Shown: positions 27,560 through 41,058, counted from the first letter of the stretch. The stretch: DNA of 64,000 nt from Monarcha castaneiventris obscurior (GCA_026261815.1 JAMPIT010000476.1:5731501-5795500), one strand, 5' to 3'. Program-made: numbers and translations. Notes: generated by a model from the sequence alone, not told the origin.

Positions 27560-27715
27560 AAGCGCCTTCCCAGGAGGCATGTTCAATAAAGCAGGATGCC
27601 AATGCAGCCTTTTCTCAAACAAATCTGTTAGCAGCGGGCCAGGGGCCAGCCATAAGGGCTTGCTTTTTAAAGCAACTAAATGGGAATTTCCTAATAAAAT
27701 AAAATTTTTTAAAAA
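27560..27715. promoter_or_regulatory. Candidate conserved non-coding block J
   Basis: This A+T-rich block has TTCAATAAAGCAGGATGCCA at its start and CTAATAAAATAAAATTTTTT at its end. It is unlike its CA-rich neighbours and is not a known repeat. Regulatory role uncertain. Confidence 0.25.
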
Positions 27716-30700
27716 GCCCCACCATGGCAGGGGTAAAGGGAAGCTTGCTGGCAGCAACATAGAAGTATTTTACACACAGACCTCTCTGGAAGCACAGGAA
27801 GATGAAACACAGTGCAGGGCAGGGAATTCTGAGATGCAGCCATGGCCAGGGCACCAAAGCACCCATGTGCTCACCTGCCACCCACCTGGAGGAGCTGAGA
27901 GAGAACACTGCCTTACAGCACAGTCACATATGGGGGTGAAGGTTTACAACCATGATTTCTGCTGCTCTGAGCAAGGGAGGAGGCTCAGGCTGTGTTGGGG
28001 CAGAAGTGATTTCCCTCGTGCTGACCTCTGGGACCTGGAAAAGACACCACAGGGCACACTTGGCTCCTTTGCTCCACTCCACTTTTCAGAGCTAAGCCAA
28101 ACCAGTTTGCAACTGGAAAGCCCTGTGGTAGTCTTGCAAACATTAGGTAAATCAGCCCCTCCTGGGCAGCAAAGCCAGCACACACTTTCTCCTGAATGGC
28201 TCTTGCCAGTCAAGATGTCTGCCCTGGGATGGGACACAGCCTCCATCAAGGATTATCGATCAGCAGAGCCTCAGCACAAGATGTGCCAAGCCAGGCAGGA
28301 AAATGACTGCAACTCTACGGGCAACTCTGCAGCACTCACAGAGACTTGCTGAGTGCTGGAGGTGTCAAACAACCCCACCATGCTGCACCCGCATCACCCA
28401 CTGAACACCAGAGGGGACCCTCAGCCCAACAGGCTGTCTGGGAACACCAGCTCTGCCACCTTGGAATTCTCTGCCTGACGCACAAGCAGCTGGGAATTCA
28501 GGGGACGTAACGGAGGCTGTTCACCACCAGCCTTCCCTGGAAATCCCAGCATAATGCGTGAACTTACTCTCCAGGATGGGAAATCCTACATAAGACAGAC
28601 ACTATGTGGGCTACAAAACCCAGGAGAGCACTTGAAAGCAATATACTGGAACGTGCTGGAGACCACCCCAGATGCCTTGTCTCTCTACTAAACACCAGCA
28701 AACAGAAAATAGCTCCGTACAAGAAAGCTCTACCTGGAAAACAAACAGCAGCCCAGCAGAAGGCACTGGTGAGATCTTCCCAACCAGGCACACAGCAGCA
28801 GGCAGTCCACATTCCCTTGCAGGGTGGGAGAAATCTCATCCCTTTCATGGTGTCCAGCACAGGAGAGCTGCAGAGATGGTCACAGCAACCACTAATCAAT
28901 CCCAGCTCCAGTCTGGCCTCTCTGTTTGGGAAGGTAATAACATCAGAAGCAGAAAGTGGAACAGATCAAAGGCCCGGCTTCACTGACTCACAGCTACACA
29001 CGGCCCCAGGGCTCCCAAGATCCACCTGCTCTGCAGCAAGACAATGACCAGGGAAAAAAGGAAAGAAAAAGGGGAAGGAAGCACATTTCTGCAGGGAACC
29101 AATCCATCTGTGGAGGCTGGGAAAGCAGGGTCCTCCCTTGTAGCCACCACCATGTCCCAGAGAGGCAAATGTGAGGAGGTCACTCAAGCATCTCAGAGGC
29201 ACTGCCCAAGACCTCTGATAAAGAAACTTTGATCTCCAAGCACAGCCAGTCCCTGGGGACTGCCTCTAAAGCACACAACAGAGCATGCCAGGGCAGATCA
29301 ACTCCATGGAGAAAACTGCAGCCCATTTGGAAGAGCTTGCTCCCCTGCTTGCTTCAGGAAGTTCAAAAAAGTTCACCTGGTGGTGGGAGTGACCTGCACC
29401 CAGCCCTCAGCCAAGGTAGCCTGTCTCAAGGCAACAAGCTCCCACCAGTGTGAACCAGACAGAAGGAGTGGAAAAAAATGGCCAGGATGTTGACTGGATT
29501 GGCCAGCAATCCTATTTGCAGAAAGTGGGCGATGTTGGTGCTGCTGAATCCAGGGCTGTTTTGAGAACAGCAAGGAAGAGGAAACAGAGGGGAAAAGTGG
29601 GGGCTGGGGGAAGAGAAGGTAAAAGAAAACAAATCTGCTTTATTATTGCTTGAAACCCAAGGAGAGTGATTAAAGCAAACATCCCCCTGCCCCTTCTTCC
29701 AAAGGATTGTCTCGTCTGCTTCCTAAATCTGATTCCCATTTGTCTCTATATGGTTCTCATTTGTTCTTCATTTAGGTCTCCTCCATGCTCCTTGCCGACT
29801 CTTAGGAGCCCTCCAGAGAACCATCAGGCCTGGCTTCCCTTGGGAACCTGCGAGGGCAATCATTGACCAGGGTCAGACCCAGCACCAGTGCCTGTGCACA
29901 GGGAGGAGATGCAGCAAGAAGGAGGCAGCAGGATACAACTACACACAATAGGCAAGAGGCCAAGGAAATCCTTGGAAAGAGCTACCCAGTGGTGCTGATG
30001 GGCACCTGGGTGCCTCTGGGGTAGCAGAGTCAGCATTCCCAAAGGGTGAAGCAAAAGCAGTAAAAAAAACAAAGCAAAAGGAACCAAGAAGAGAGGATGC
30101 AGCACAAGCGCAGATCCACCACACCAGCGTTTCCCTCTTTATTAGCAGACAGCCTTCTGATTAAACAGGAGCTTAAAAATTACCCTAATGGAGCTCCTTT
30201 CAAACACAAACCACAGGGACCTCTCCTAGTTGTGCAGCTCCTTTGCCAGTGCCAGCCTAGGATGATGCAGCAGGTCCATAGGCCGCCCTTGCCTGCAGCA
30301 CCAGCATCCTCCACCAGCCATGCCTGCTGCTCCCAACGGGGTACTGAAGCACTGCATCATCATGGGCCTTTCTGTCCTGGCCCCTGGCTCTCAGGCCCCC
30401 AGATACGCCGCCTTTGCCAAAGGACACTTGCAAGGCCTAACCGAACATAGCAGAAAAAGGAAAATAAAAATCTGTCCTTCTACCCATGTGGACTTTGCCA
30501 CTGCCTCAGGAACACGGAAAGACCAGGGACTTCCCCTACCACCAACCCTTTGCTGTGTCTCACCTCCTTCCACATTACTTGTGAGCTTTTCATGGTAAAA
30601 AATTCCAGTCTGCCCTTGGGATAGTCTCCCTAAACCTCCAGCCATGCCATCATACTGCTGCACATCCTACCCTCAAGAGCCCACAAGTGAGGATCCCATG

Positions 30701-32039
30701 ACTTTCTAGAACTGGGTGCAGAAGAGCCATTTCTAAGGGGAACTCCCACCCCGGGCTGTGCACCTGCCTGACATGCACCGCAATCCTATCCAAAAGGAAA
30801 TACAGCCCCCTCCACGACAATAAAAAACAACCAGGCATCTGCTGCCCAACTGATCCATCCACCACAAGAGGAAACCAAGCAGGGTCTGAGCCCTCCAGAG
30901 CCAGGGTCAACCCTGCATCCACCCAATATCAGAGCAGGTCCAAATGGTTGGACAGGTATCATGACATTACACAACACCATTTTCCCCCCTCCTGCTTGCT
31001 GCCTGTGGAGAGGACACAGTACCAGCAGCTGCTCTCCCTGCTCCCTTCCTGCCCAGAAGGAAAGCAGAGATCCCTGACCTTCTCCAACACATCCCCCTAG
31101 CCCCTCCACAGCTTAAGAGCTCAGGTGTGCAAATGTTACCCAATGCCCCAGCCAGGCAGAAAGTAAATTCCAGCAAACAGGGGAAATGCCAGCCTCTGTC
31201 AGACACTGGGATGTGCAAATAGCAGCCAGGGACCTTCGGGAAAGAACAGCCCAGGCCCAGGCACTCCTACCTATAATCCTTCTCAGGATGCCCTCTCCAG
31301 CAGCTTCTGCAGCAGAGGAAGGATGCTAATTTGACTATTTGAGGGAGCAAAAAAAAAAAAATAAACTTTTGCTCTTGCGCTAAATGACCTTTTCAGCCAC
31401 TTGGGGACAGAATTGCACTGGGGCTTTGGAGTGAGCTACAGCAGGTGCTGCTCGCTCCCTGCTCCCATGCTGGATGCTTTGTGCCTGCAGATGCATTTAA
31501 GGGGTCCATGCCTCCCAGCTACCTCTGTCCACCCAGTAACAGAGCCAAGAAACAGCCTATTTGGAAAAATCTGCATGAAGCAGGGAGGAAGAAGCGATCT
31601 GCTGAAAGCTCGCTGAGCAAAGCGCTTCAGATGGTTTCATTTCACATCACCAAAAGCATAAATCAGGGAATTGCTCCTCAGGTTCTTAAGTATATTGCAA
31701 CTCCCCTCCCATCGCCAATACCGATCGACACTTCTCATCTGCTGACCAGACCTAACAGCCAGGATTTTCTGGGGGAATAATACATTCAGTGAAAACACCA
31801 TTCCTGCCACCTGCTCCCCCCAAACACACAACTACTCCGGGAGCAGCTCCTCACTCTCCATGGGCATACGCACAGCACTACGAATTCAGATCAGAAATAA
31901 ATAGGTGACCCCTTCAAAGCAAGGGTCATAAACCCTTCAAAACACACCTCCAAACAGTGGAGCATGTCTCACTGCCTGTAACTTCCCTAAACATGAACAA
32001 GAACTCTTCTGGAAAGCACCAGCTTCACACGAAACCTAC

Positions 32040-32345
32040 CGGGGGGCCCGTCCTGTGCTGTCAAGTCAGGATTGACAGCTGCAACTCTTTCCAGCTAATT
32101 CCTTTCACCCTGTGAACTGCAATCGCTAGCCTTTTGTCTAGAAATTTGCAATAATCAGAGCAATGCAAATTCATTATGTTATTGCAGTATTTGAAATAAT
32201 ATTTTTGTAATTTATTGCAATCAATCTTATTATTGAAAATTCTTGCAGTATTATTGCAATAATCATATATTACAATAATAATTTTGCATATAAGCATGCT
32301 CCTCCCAAACAAAAAAATACTAACCTAAAACACTTGCAACCTTCT
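32040..32345. promoter_or_regulatory. Candidate conserved non-coding block K (octamer, C/EBP-like and PBX/MEIS-like sites)
   Basis: From left to right the block has CTGTCA (32058-32063), GGATTGACAG (32069-32078, one mismatch to the PBX/MEIS composite TGATTGACAG), a perfect POU octamer ATGCAAAT (32163-32170), and the 14-bp perfect palindrome ATTATTGCAATAAT (32250-32263, C/EBP-like). TTTTGCATATAAGCATG follows near 32282. The stretch 32140-32290 is very A+T-rich with recurring TTGCAATAA. Function inferred from the clustering. Confidence 0.4.
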
Positions 32346-32471
32346 AAATTGGAGACTTAGGAGTTAAAAGTCAAATTTACAGCTTAAAGCCAGAGACCGA
32401 TCTATGCAGAGGCTCCAGGTATCGTATCATTTCTAATGTTTCACTAGAGAATCACTGCACAGGGAGAAGAG

Positions 32472-32489
32472 AAAAAAAAAAAAAAAAAA
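32472..32489. repeat. A18 homopolymer
   Basis: Eighteen consecutive A, followed by a short TG repeat (GATGTGTGTGT). Confidence 0.9.
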
Positions 32490-33472
32490 GATGTGTGTGT
32501 AAACAAGCATAGTACACCCACCAGCAGCTTGGGTTTTGAAACATTAATGTTGAAATTAGAAAGGCACATTTAGGAGAGTTATGGTAGATTCACTTTCAGT
32601 TTGGCTCCAGCCTTGTAAATATCAAATGTCAAAAGGAAACAACTGCACTGAGTTAAGAGAGAAAAATCCCCATGCTGTGGAGACATACCCAGGATTGGGA
32701 CCACTGGAGTTGGGAAAGAAGCAGCAACCAGCAAGGAACACTTCACAACTGGAAGGGTATTTTTGCCAGGTAACCTGCCACTGCTAATTCTGCTAATGGA
32801 CATCACTCTGGAATTTGAAAATGTTATCCAACCAGGAGAGAAACTTGATTTTTCTCTTCTGGTAACAAGGATGGGCAGGCCAGCCAGGTTGGGTGAAATC
32901 AAAACTGGGATGTGGAAACAATGAACTGAGTTTTCAGGCCTTGTGCTCGGGCGAGAAACAAAAATCCAGGCACCTGCATTTAAGCAGTCTGATCCCACTT
33001 GCAAAGGCAGCTCTGCTCAGTTTTCAACACGGCTGAAGTAAAATGGCAAAGTTATCATTTAGATTAGAGCAGCTCCTCACAGCACTGGTTTTTCTGAGGG
33101 TTTTCCATTTATCAGTATATTTAGGGGAGAAAAAAGGGGTGAGGGGGCAGCTGCAAAGAGCCCATCAGCTCTGGGCAAGCAAAAAAGCTATTTTGGGTAA
33201 GGCTTCTCCTAAAAATAAAAGGCTGGAAACGGAGGGGACAGTGACAACGTACGGCTCGCTCAAGGTGTCACAGGGGATTTCTATTATCTGTGCTGGCAGC
33301 CTCCCCAAAACATAGAGCACCAGCAACAGCACTCTGCTCCTCAGCAGGCACGGCTTCCCTGGCAGCCAAACCCTCCACCAGGCTGCCCATTCTCTGGCTG
33401 CCTTGCCTTCTCCACCAGGAAAAGGAGCCAGGAGAAGTGGCTTTCTGTTCCAGCTCAAAAAGAAAAAAAATT

Positions 33473-33495
33473 TATATATACACACATACACATAC
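33473..33495. repeat. TA/CA dinucleotide repeat
   Basis: TATATATA passes into ACACACATACACATACA, an imperfect dinucleotide microsatellite. Confidence 0.85.
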
Positions 33496-34139
33496 AGGGG
33501 CACAGCTCACAAACGCAAGGCCAAAAGATATTATTATTCCCTTTTTTTTTTTTTACTTGACACAGTTGCAAATCAATAATTCCAGGCCAAGTGATTCCCA
33601 GAACTGGGAGAAAGCATCACCTGAGTCCCTTCAGAGCCTGGCCTGACAACACACACTAATGTATTCAGCCCACAACTTTCTCAGGCCACGGCTTTCTGTA
33701 ATTTATCCCTATAGCGCCTACCATCCTGCATTATTTAAGGGGGATGCAGCACCTCCCAGGCAGTTTTGAGCAGAAGCTGCCCAGCCCACAAAACCATCAG
33801 TTTTGGTTTCCAAAAGAGTTCCCAGCAGATGCTTCCCAAAGGTGACATGGATTTCATGGAAAACCTCCAATATCAATACCTCTGGAGCACACAGTGGAGG
33901 TGGTCATCTGCAAAGCACCACACAGCTCCTACAGGCACCCAGCTCCCCCAAAAATCTGGGGTGCTTGCACAGCCCAGGCTCTGGTGGAGGGTGCAGTGTT
34001 GGGGTGCCACGTGTGACTCCAGGCTGGCAGCCCAGGAGCCAGGCACTGCTCACAAACAGCTTCTCTGACCACAGGGAACACTTGCCAGACCAACCAGATC
34101 AGGAGCCGGTGGATGTTTGAGGAAAGCAAAGGATGCAGA

Positions 34140-34290
34140 TTGAGGTTGGTTTATTAGATTATGGACAGCCCCATGCAAATCGGGCCATATTGATCCGGTC
34201 TGCAAACACCTGGCTGGGAATACGAGCAGCCCCTGAGTATACAGAAGCTGCTAGAGATTATTAACCAGATCCATTGTTGTAAATCACATT
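34140..34290. promoter_or_regulatory. Candidate conserved non-coding block L
   Basis: This block contains a second perfect octamer ATGCAAAT (34173-34180) next to GGGCCATATTGATCCGGTCT, plus TTATTAGATTATGG and GAGATTATTAACCAG. It stands out from the CA-rich intron around it. Confidence 0.35.
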
Positions 34291-37200
34291 ACCTCCTTCC
34301 AAACCCTGACTCCGCACGGAGTCCCCCTGTGCTAGGTGCTGCATAGGGCACATCCTAGTATAGGCAGCACAAAAGAGCATGACTTCTCCCTGCATGGCCC
34401 CCCAAACACCCAAAGACTCAGCCCAAAAGCATGGAGCCTGCCAGGGGCCTCCTTCTCTGGGGGCCATGGAGCCAGTTTTGTGCAGCACACCTTCCCCATA
34501 GCAACTCCCAAAGCAAAACACGTTACCAGGAGAAACTCTGCATAGGGAAACTACCATGGAATGCAAAGCAGGAATTAAAAAAAAATTACAAATAATAAAA
34601 AAGGTGGAAAATAGGTAATATCACATCTTCAGGGGAAAACTCACCCCCTGCTCCTATTGGGTTCCTCGTATTTTGCATCAACTGCAAACCACCCCTGTAG
34701 TGCAAGGGCCAGAGAAGACAGGCTCTCCTGCCTCCCAAAGCACCCCAACTCCAAGCAAAGGAAGGAAAAAAAGACAGTAGTAATATGCTTCCCAGTAGAT
34801 TTCCAAGAGATGAAACCCTTTGCAGAGCTTCATCAGCAGAGAAGGCAGCAGCTCCAGGAGTAAAGGAGGAACTGGGGAATAAGGTGCCAAACCAAAGGCA
34901 GAGAAGGAATCCCATCTTCCTCCCTTCTCCGTGCCAAAATGCACAGCTCTGATTCAGCAGAAGCACCACCAGCAACACAACCTACTGTATCTCACTGCAA
35001 GCATACTCATTTATGTTTAAACCCCCACCCTACTCCCGTCAAGGATTGCTGCATGCAGTAATTTCCTTGTGACGGAAAAAAAATACAAACCATGATGAAA
35101 TTGTCTCAAGAGTTTCTCTGTGTTTTGTTTACAACCGCTGCCCTCAAACCTAGAGCCCGCACAAGTCCTGCTAACAGGAATAAATCTTGCATTGGAGAGC
35201 ATTTAGAAGAGCTCTGCTTGCAGACCCTCACTGCTCCAAGGGGGAAATCCCTCTGCAGGTCTCAAATAAGGGAACTTGAACCATTTTTCCCAGGAGAAAT
35301 TTAGGCCTGAAACATCTTCCAAGTTTCTCATTTGGAGCTACAAGGCCCAATAACAAGATCTCTTTCCCCAGACTCACCCACAAACTGACTGCTGCCAGGA
35401 TCATGCAGAGGCAAGGGGGAGATGGACTGGAGAGAGACCTGTGGCAGCAGGGAAGACACCCAACATTCATGGGAGAGAATGCTCTGGTTAGCTGCTGTTT
35501 ATGCCCACATCTGGTTCATACAGGTATTTTTCCAGCATGCATTCATAGTGAACACGGAGATTCGTTCTCCATGCCTTGTCCGCTGCTCTCAGCAGGAACT
35601 ACCCAAAGCATATGCTGCTGGCATGGCACCTTCCAGGAACCCTCCTTTCCTGGACCCAAAGCTACCCAAAAACTGGAGAGGCCAGTGCAAAGAAAGGCTT
35701 GGAAACTTGGGAGCATGGGGATCAAGAGCTGGAAGACTGGCTCATCCATCCCCCAGGAGCAAACAGATGGGGCTGGGAGCAATGGGACACAGAAGACCCT
35801 CCAAGAGCACCCTCGTGCTTTGCCGCAATCACAACGAAGTTTACTCAACATCAGGCACCCACAAAAATAAGCCCTTGAAATAAAAGCAAATAGGCTTGCT
35901 CCTGCACACCCCAAATTGTGGGGAATCCCTCAGGAGCAGGAATGCTATGCCAGAGACAGGCCTAGTTTCTCTACTTTGATGGCAGGGCTGAGGGGGAGGA
36001 GGTGGGAAGAAGAGCCCATTGGCAACCCTGTTCTTCCCACCTCCTCCCCTGGAGGATTGCAGGAGGCCAATTTTGATTAAACTAATTAAGCCTGTTCCAT
36101 TCAAAGAGCTCCAACCACATGCTACCAGGGGAGAGGAAGAAAATATAAGATCACAAGGAAAAAAGAGAAGTCTCCCTGCAAGCACACTCCTCCAAAGCCA
36201 TCCATCCCCAGTAGATCCCTAATGGACACCACCATACTGGAAGATAAAAGCCCAGAAAATGGACTTGTTTTAGAGACAGGTCCAGCCCTGAAGACCCTGT
36301 TCCTTCCAACCACCAGGACCTACTAGGACATGTCACACTTCCCATCCGGATGACTGATTTCCATTCCCTCCAAGCCAGTCCCAGAGGTAGCCACTCCTCT
36401 TGTGTTAATTCAGTCCTCCACCAAGCCAAGGTCTACCAAACCATCTCTATCTTCCAGCCCATTCCACTTTCCCTCCCCTTCTTTCCCTTGAAGACACCAG
36501 GTTTCTGGAAGCACTCAATTGTGAGTTACAGGAAGGCATTCTCAGGCAGTGTGGATCAGACTGGAGGCCCTGCTCTTCCAAAATGTTTCACTTTCCCCCA
36601 GAGCAGCCACACCCTACAGACTTTGCCTGGCTGGGAGAGAGAAGCATCACTTTTTGCCTTCAAAGCCTTTCAACTGAAGGAGAAACAAAAATACTAATAA
36701 CAAATATCAAAGCAAAGGCTTCCTCCCCTTTGAAGGGCAGGAGGGAGAGCAGCCGGGTGAGGGCTGGACCTGCCGAAAGCTGAGCAGAGACCCGGATCCT
36801 GCAGGGCTGGAGCATGAGTACTTTCCTGATGAGCTTTCACAGCAGCAGAATGATGCCTTAGGTGCAAGAATTGCATTGAAATTCAAATCGGGGTGTTGAA
36901 CTCTCTCCTGCGTCTTGGGAAACCTCCTCAGTGGAAACGCAAGATAAGGAGGAGGGCAGGATTTGATACGCTGGGGAAGGGCTGGAGGGAAGGAAGCAAG
37001 CTGCTCCATCCTGCTGTGAGAAACGCTTCAGCCAAGGGGTGCTGGGCTTGCCAGTGTACCCCTCTTAAAGCTCTGCCCCGCACCCCAAAAACCCCAGCAT
37101 CACACATATCGCATCTGCCCCTTTTCTCCCCATGCTGCTTCTGGTGGGGTTTTACTTGGGGCGTGGGGAAGAGAAGGGAGGGAGGGAGGAAGAAAAAGAA

Positions 37201-37490
37201 ACCCCATATCATAATTGCTATATTAAAGAGAAATAGCAGGCAAGATTAATAAGAAAGGTGTCAGAAGTGAAATACAGTAACAGACATCAAAAAAAAAAAA
37301 AAGACTACATTTCTGCGATGGGGGTGTTAATTGAACACAGAGCTGGAGAGAACAAAGGGGTGTTAAGGAAGAGAAGAAGGGGAAAAATCCTACCTCCTCC
37401 AAAGATCTGATTTGAGTTAAGTTTGGTGAAGATAATGCACAGGGAAAGATAGCTAAGAGGCACCTCATATAGCTATTATGTTCTAAAATT

Positions 37491-37509
37491 AAAAAAAAAA
37501 AAAAAAAAA
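37491..37509. repeat. A19 homopolymer
   Basis: Nineteen consecutive A, then CAACAAAC. Confidence 0.9.
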
Positions 37510-37529
37510 CAACAAACCCCTTATTCAAC

Positions 37530-38330
37530 AACAATTGCATGGCTAATCAGTGCTGTCTATAAATATTCCACTTTGTATATTCCCCCACTGGTGCTATGTA
37601 CATTTTTCTTTTAATCCTGAATTCTTTCAACACAGGAGGGAAAGGAGGGTAAGAAAATAAAAATCACAGGATTTCAAATGCAAAGTCAGGGTCTTTTTAA
37701 GAAGTAGAATTTGCCCGATGCCCTCACCTCCCCCAAATGAGCGGAGAAAGTGAAACGATGGGAAAAGCTCTTAAGGAGGAGGAATCAGATTAAATGGTCA
37801 TATATCCTGTGCTCAGCCTCTCCCCGCCAGTCCCCGCTGAACGAGATGGGAGTTGGGAAAGGCTCACAGCTGAAATAGATGCTGCTGCATTTTGACAGCA
37901 GATATTTTCCAGTTTGCCATCCAAGGACCCCACGTCTGCGTACGCCTTGCCTGATTCTTCTGCTTAGCTATTCTGCTCATGCAGAGAACAGCTTAAAAAA
38001 AAAAAACATACCAAGAGAGAGGGGAAAAAAAAACAAGAGAAAAAAAAAAAAACCCAGACATAAAGACAGAGCCCCTGCCTTCAAACTTTTATAAATCAGC
38101 AATGCAATTTCCGATTTCAATCCCTATTGACAGAGGAATCAATTGTATTTAGGACAACAATGCCTCCCATTTCCATAATTATTATTCCAAAAAGCCAGCC
38201 AGCCATTTGAAGGCAGTCCTGCCCCTTCCCTCGCAACAAAGCGACCAACAGCAAGTGAAAACACACCAAATGAACGCTGACAACTTCGATGTATATTTAG
38301 GCGGCATTTTTTTCCCTCCCCTACATACTC
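37530..38330. promoter_or_regulatory. Candidate conserved non-coding block M
   Basis: This long A+T-rich block lies about 3-3.6 kb downstream of exon 2. At 38091-38098 the minus strand reads TGATTTAT, a perfect PBX/HOX-type site. ATTGACAG, a PBX/MEIS-like half, lies 28 bp away at 38126-38133. Around them are GCAATTTCCGATTTCAATCC and TTCCATAATTATTATTCC. A-rich runs at 37993-38052 interrupt it. Confidence 0.4.
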
Positions 38331-38559
38331 CTGCCTGGCTCAGACCTCTCAACTTTTATTAAACAGACATCACCCCAAAAAACAGCAATCTCCAGGTCTG
38401 CAGACAAAAGGCAACCCACAGAGCTTTTTTTTTTTTTTAATCATTACAATTTTTAAAAGTGCTAATAAATACTTTAAAATAACTAGAGAGCCCAAATGGA
38501 AAACACAATTCTTTGGCCAGTAGAGATGACCCATTTTTCTAAGAACTTCATGGACACTT

Positions 38560-38730
38560 TGGGTTTGCTCAAGACAAGGTTAACGCTATGAAATAGTAGC
38601 CATAATGTTGCAAGAGATGGTGGTAAAGTCTCCGTAAGGCTCTGGAGTCACTTAAATCAGGCAGCGGGGTAACTGAATGCACATTTCTGCACATCATAAC
38701 GCCAGAGGGAAGATGTACACACGCACTTTC
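38560..38730. promoter_or_regulatory. Candidate conserved non-coding block N
   Basis: This is a unique-looking segment, with AGGTTAACGCTATGAAATAG at its start and CATCATAACGCCAGAGG at its end. CpGs are retained, and there is no repeat or coding signature. Confidence 0.25.
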
Positions 38731-39889
38731 AAACACCCACCAGTGACCACAAACAATCACCAGGATTTCAAACGCTACACATGCAGAAATCTGGGAAACT
38801 GAATGGAAAGTGGGAAGCAAGAAGTTGACTCAACTTTCACACCACTGCCCACAAGGAAGGGGTAAGCAAACAGATGCAGGCAGTACCTTCAGCCCCAGAA
38901 AAAACAAGGCAAACTTCCTCCCAGCATTGGGCCCACAAAGCAATAATTAAAAAAAAAAATAATAAAAAGAAACCGAAACCATCTGGCTGTTTACTTTCTT
39001 ATGAAGTGTGACTTTTGGGGATGCAGATGGGGGAGAGAGGAGGAGGTCTTTGAATTTGCAAAGTGAAAGAATTCACCGCAAACATATCCAAGGGTAGATA
39101 AACAACGCTCCAAAAGCCATCTCGACTCAACCTCTTCAGAGGCCTCACACAGCCCTGTAGCCAAGTAACCCAGGCACAACAGCAATGAATAGCACTTACA
39201 AAACGTAAAACGGCCCCAGTTCACACCTGAATATCCTTATTTCCAGCAACATGCTTTGCCCTATACCATCTCTTTCCCTTCCTTAGCAGACAGGAATTAT
39301 TGCACCTCATCACTGTGGGAATGCACAATTCCTCATCCCTCCCCAGCTCACCCAGACCTCAGAGCATCGCGGAGCTCACCTGGCTTTTTCCACCAAGTCT
39401 GGTCCCAGCAGATTCCCTGTCCCCTAACTTTGCAACTGCACTGACAGCAAAGCTGAGCTAGGATTAAAGTTACCCTGCCAAAAAGTGCCCCTGCGTGGGC
39501 AACATATGCAGTGTCAAATACAGCCTCAAGCACACTTGGGGAAGAGACAGACAAACATTCTTTGGCTTACACAAAATTAAGAGAAAGAGAGAAGAGAGAA
39601 AGGAACTTGGTGGCTCCTTTTTTTTGTGGAGGCGTGCAGGGGAACGCTGTAAAATCCTGAACATTTATCTCTATGCAGGCTCTCTCATGCTACAGCCCAA
39701 GAACAGTTTGGAGGTTCCCATACCAAACCCACTGTTGGTTATTATGGGAACTCTGCATGGAAGGACTCCTCAGGAAGGTCAGAGGCGGCTCCGCAGCCGT
39801 GAGGACTCCCGAGAGTCGAATGCCATCGGTAGGTGCTTTGTCTGGACTACATGCTGCACAAACAACGCTTAACAAAGGGCCCTTTTAGT

Positions 39890-40800
39890 CATTTTAGATA
39901 TATATATTGCAAGAGTCAAGTAATTGTATTTTCAACCAGCTGCTCATGCTGGGAGGTTTTATATATATAGATATATTTAAGAATGGAAAAAAAAAAAAGA
40001 CCCAGTTCAGGTTTCTGAAAGCTGTTCCCCTTTTATGTGTAACTATCAATGTATATCAACTGTGTGTGCAATCATATTTATTGTCACTTTCATTCATGTC
40101 ATGCCCTTGCTTATATGGCTTAGATATGAATTATTGACTGTTTCGGTCCTTGTTGTAAAGAGGGGGGAAGGGGGGAAAAGTCAAGTACTTTGCAGCGTGC
40201 TAAAACAAGGCAGCTACAGTGGCATGGGAAAGCCCACCGATCAACTCCGGTCCGCTCAGAAAGCCAACAGGAGAGATGAACCACCCCCCAAATTTCCATC
40301 GTTCCACCCATGTTTTTTTCAAAAATTTAAGACAAAAAAAAAAAACAAAACCCAGAGATGCCAACAAATACATAAATAAGTGGTGCATGTTGCTAAATGT
40401 CCCTCCCTGAGCATCTGTTGTTTAAGATCACCCTTGATTGATGACTGCTATTTTTTAATTGTTGCTTTTAAAATTTAAATGCCCCCCTGGGATGTGTTAT
40501 AAGTGTGTTAGTACATGGTAGGAGATCTGGAAAGTGGGAAACAGCAGAACCAATGCTCTCATGCCGTTAGCTTCTAAAGAAGCCTGAGAACACCCCATGC
40601 CGTAAAACAACAGCACCCTAAAGTAACTAACAATCTAATATATTGCTTTCACTAAAGGCAACCGACAACTAGCTTACATGAGCTAGCCTGGATGATTGGC
40701 AGACAAGAGCATTTTAAGGCTTTCTTTAAAAAAAAGTAAGAAACCTTTCTGTTTACCTGAATACTAATGGTAATAAAACTGCACAATTTCATTTTGTTGG
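39890..40800. promoter_or_regulatory. A+T-rich intronic block just downstream of PBX1 exon 2
   Basis: This block includes a short TA repeat (about 39960-39977), a 12-base A run, and TGATTGAT at 40435-40442, a perfect PBX/HOX-type site about 720 bp into intron 2. First-intron-proximal A+T-rich DNA with such sites is a plausible regulatory region. Low confidence. Confidence 0.28.
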
Positions 40801-41058
40801 GATTATTTCCCACACATCCGCTCTGCATTCAGATTTCATTCTGTTTTTTAAACAGTGCCATGTCTTAAAAGAAACTAGAGCAAGCCAGAAATTGCAAGGA
40901 GGTTGATTTTTTTTTTTTCTCCTCAGAAAAAGCAATAAATAAAGAAAGGCTATACAATAGAAATTAAACCACGATATTGCCTCTTCTAGACACAAACCAC
41001 ATCATGCAAGTCCACTGCCAGAAGCATTAAATACCAACGAGTTATTTCTCCCCACTTA

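Noticed and set aside
27579..28352. 257-codon plus-strand frame in intron 2
   Set aside because: No domain or repeat pattern was recognised. The beginning overlaps an A+T-rich candidate regulatory block, and the amino-acid mix looks random.
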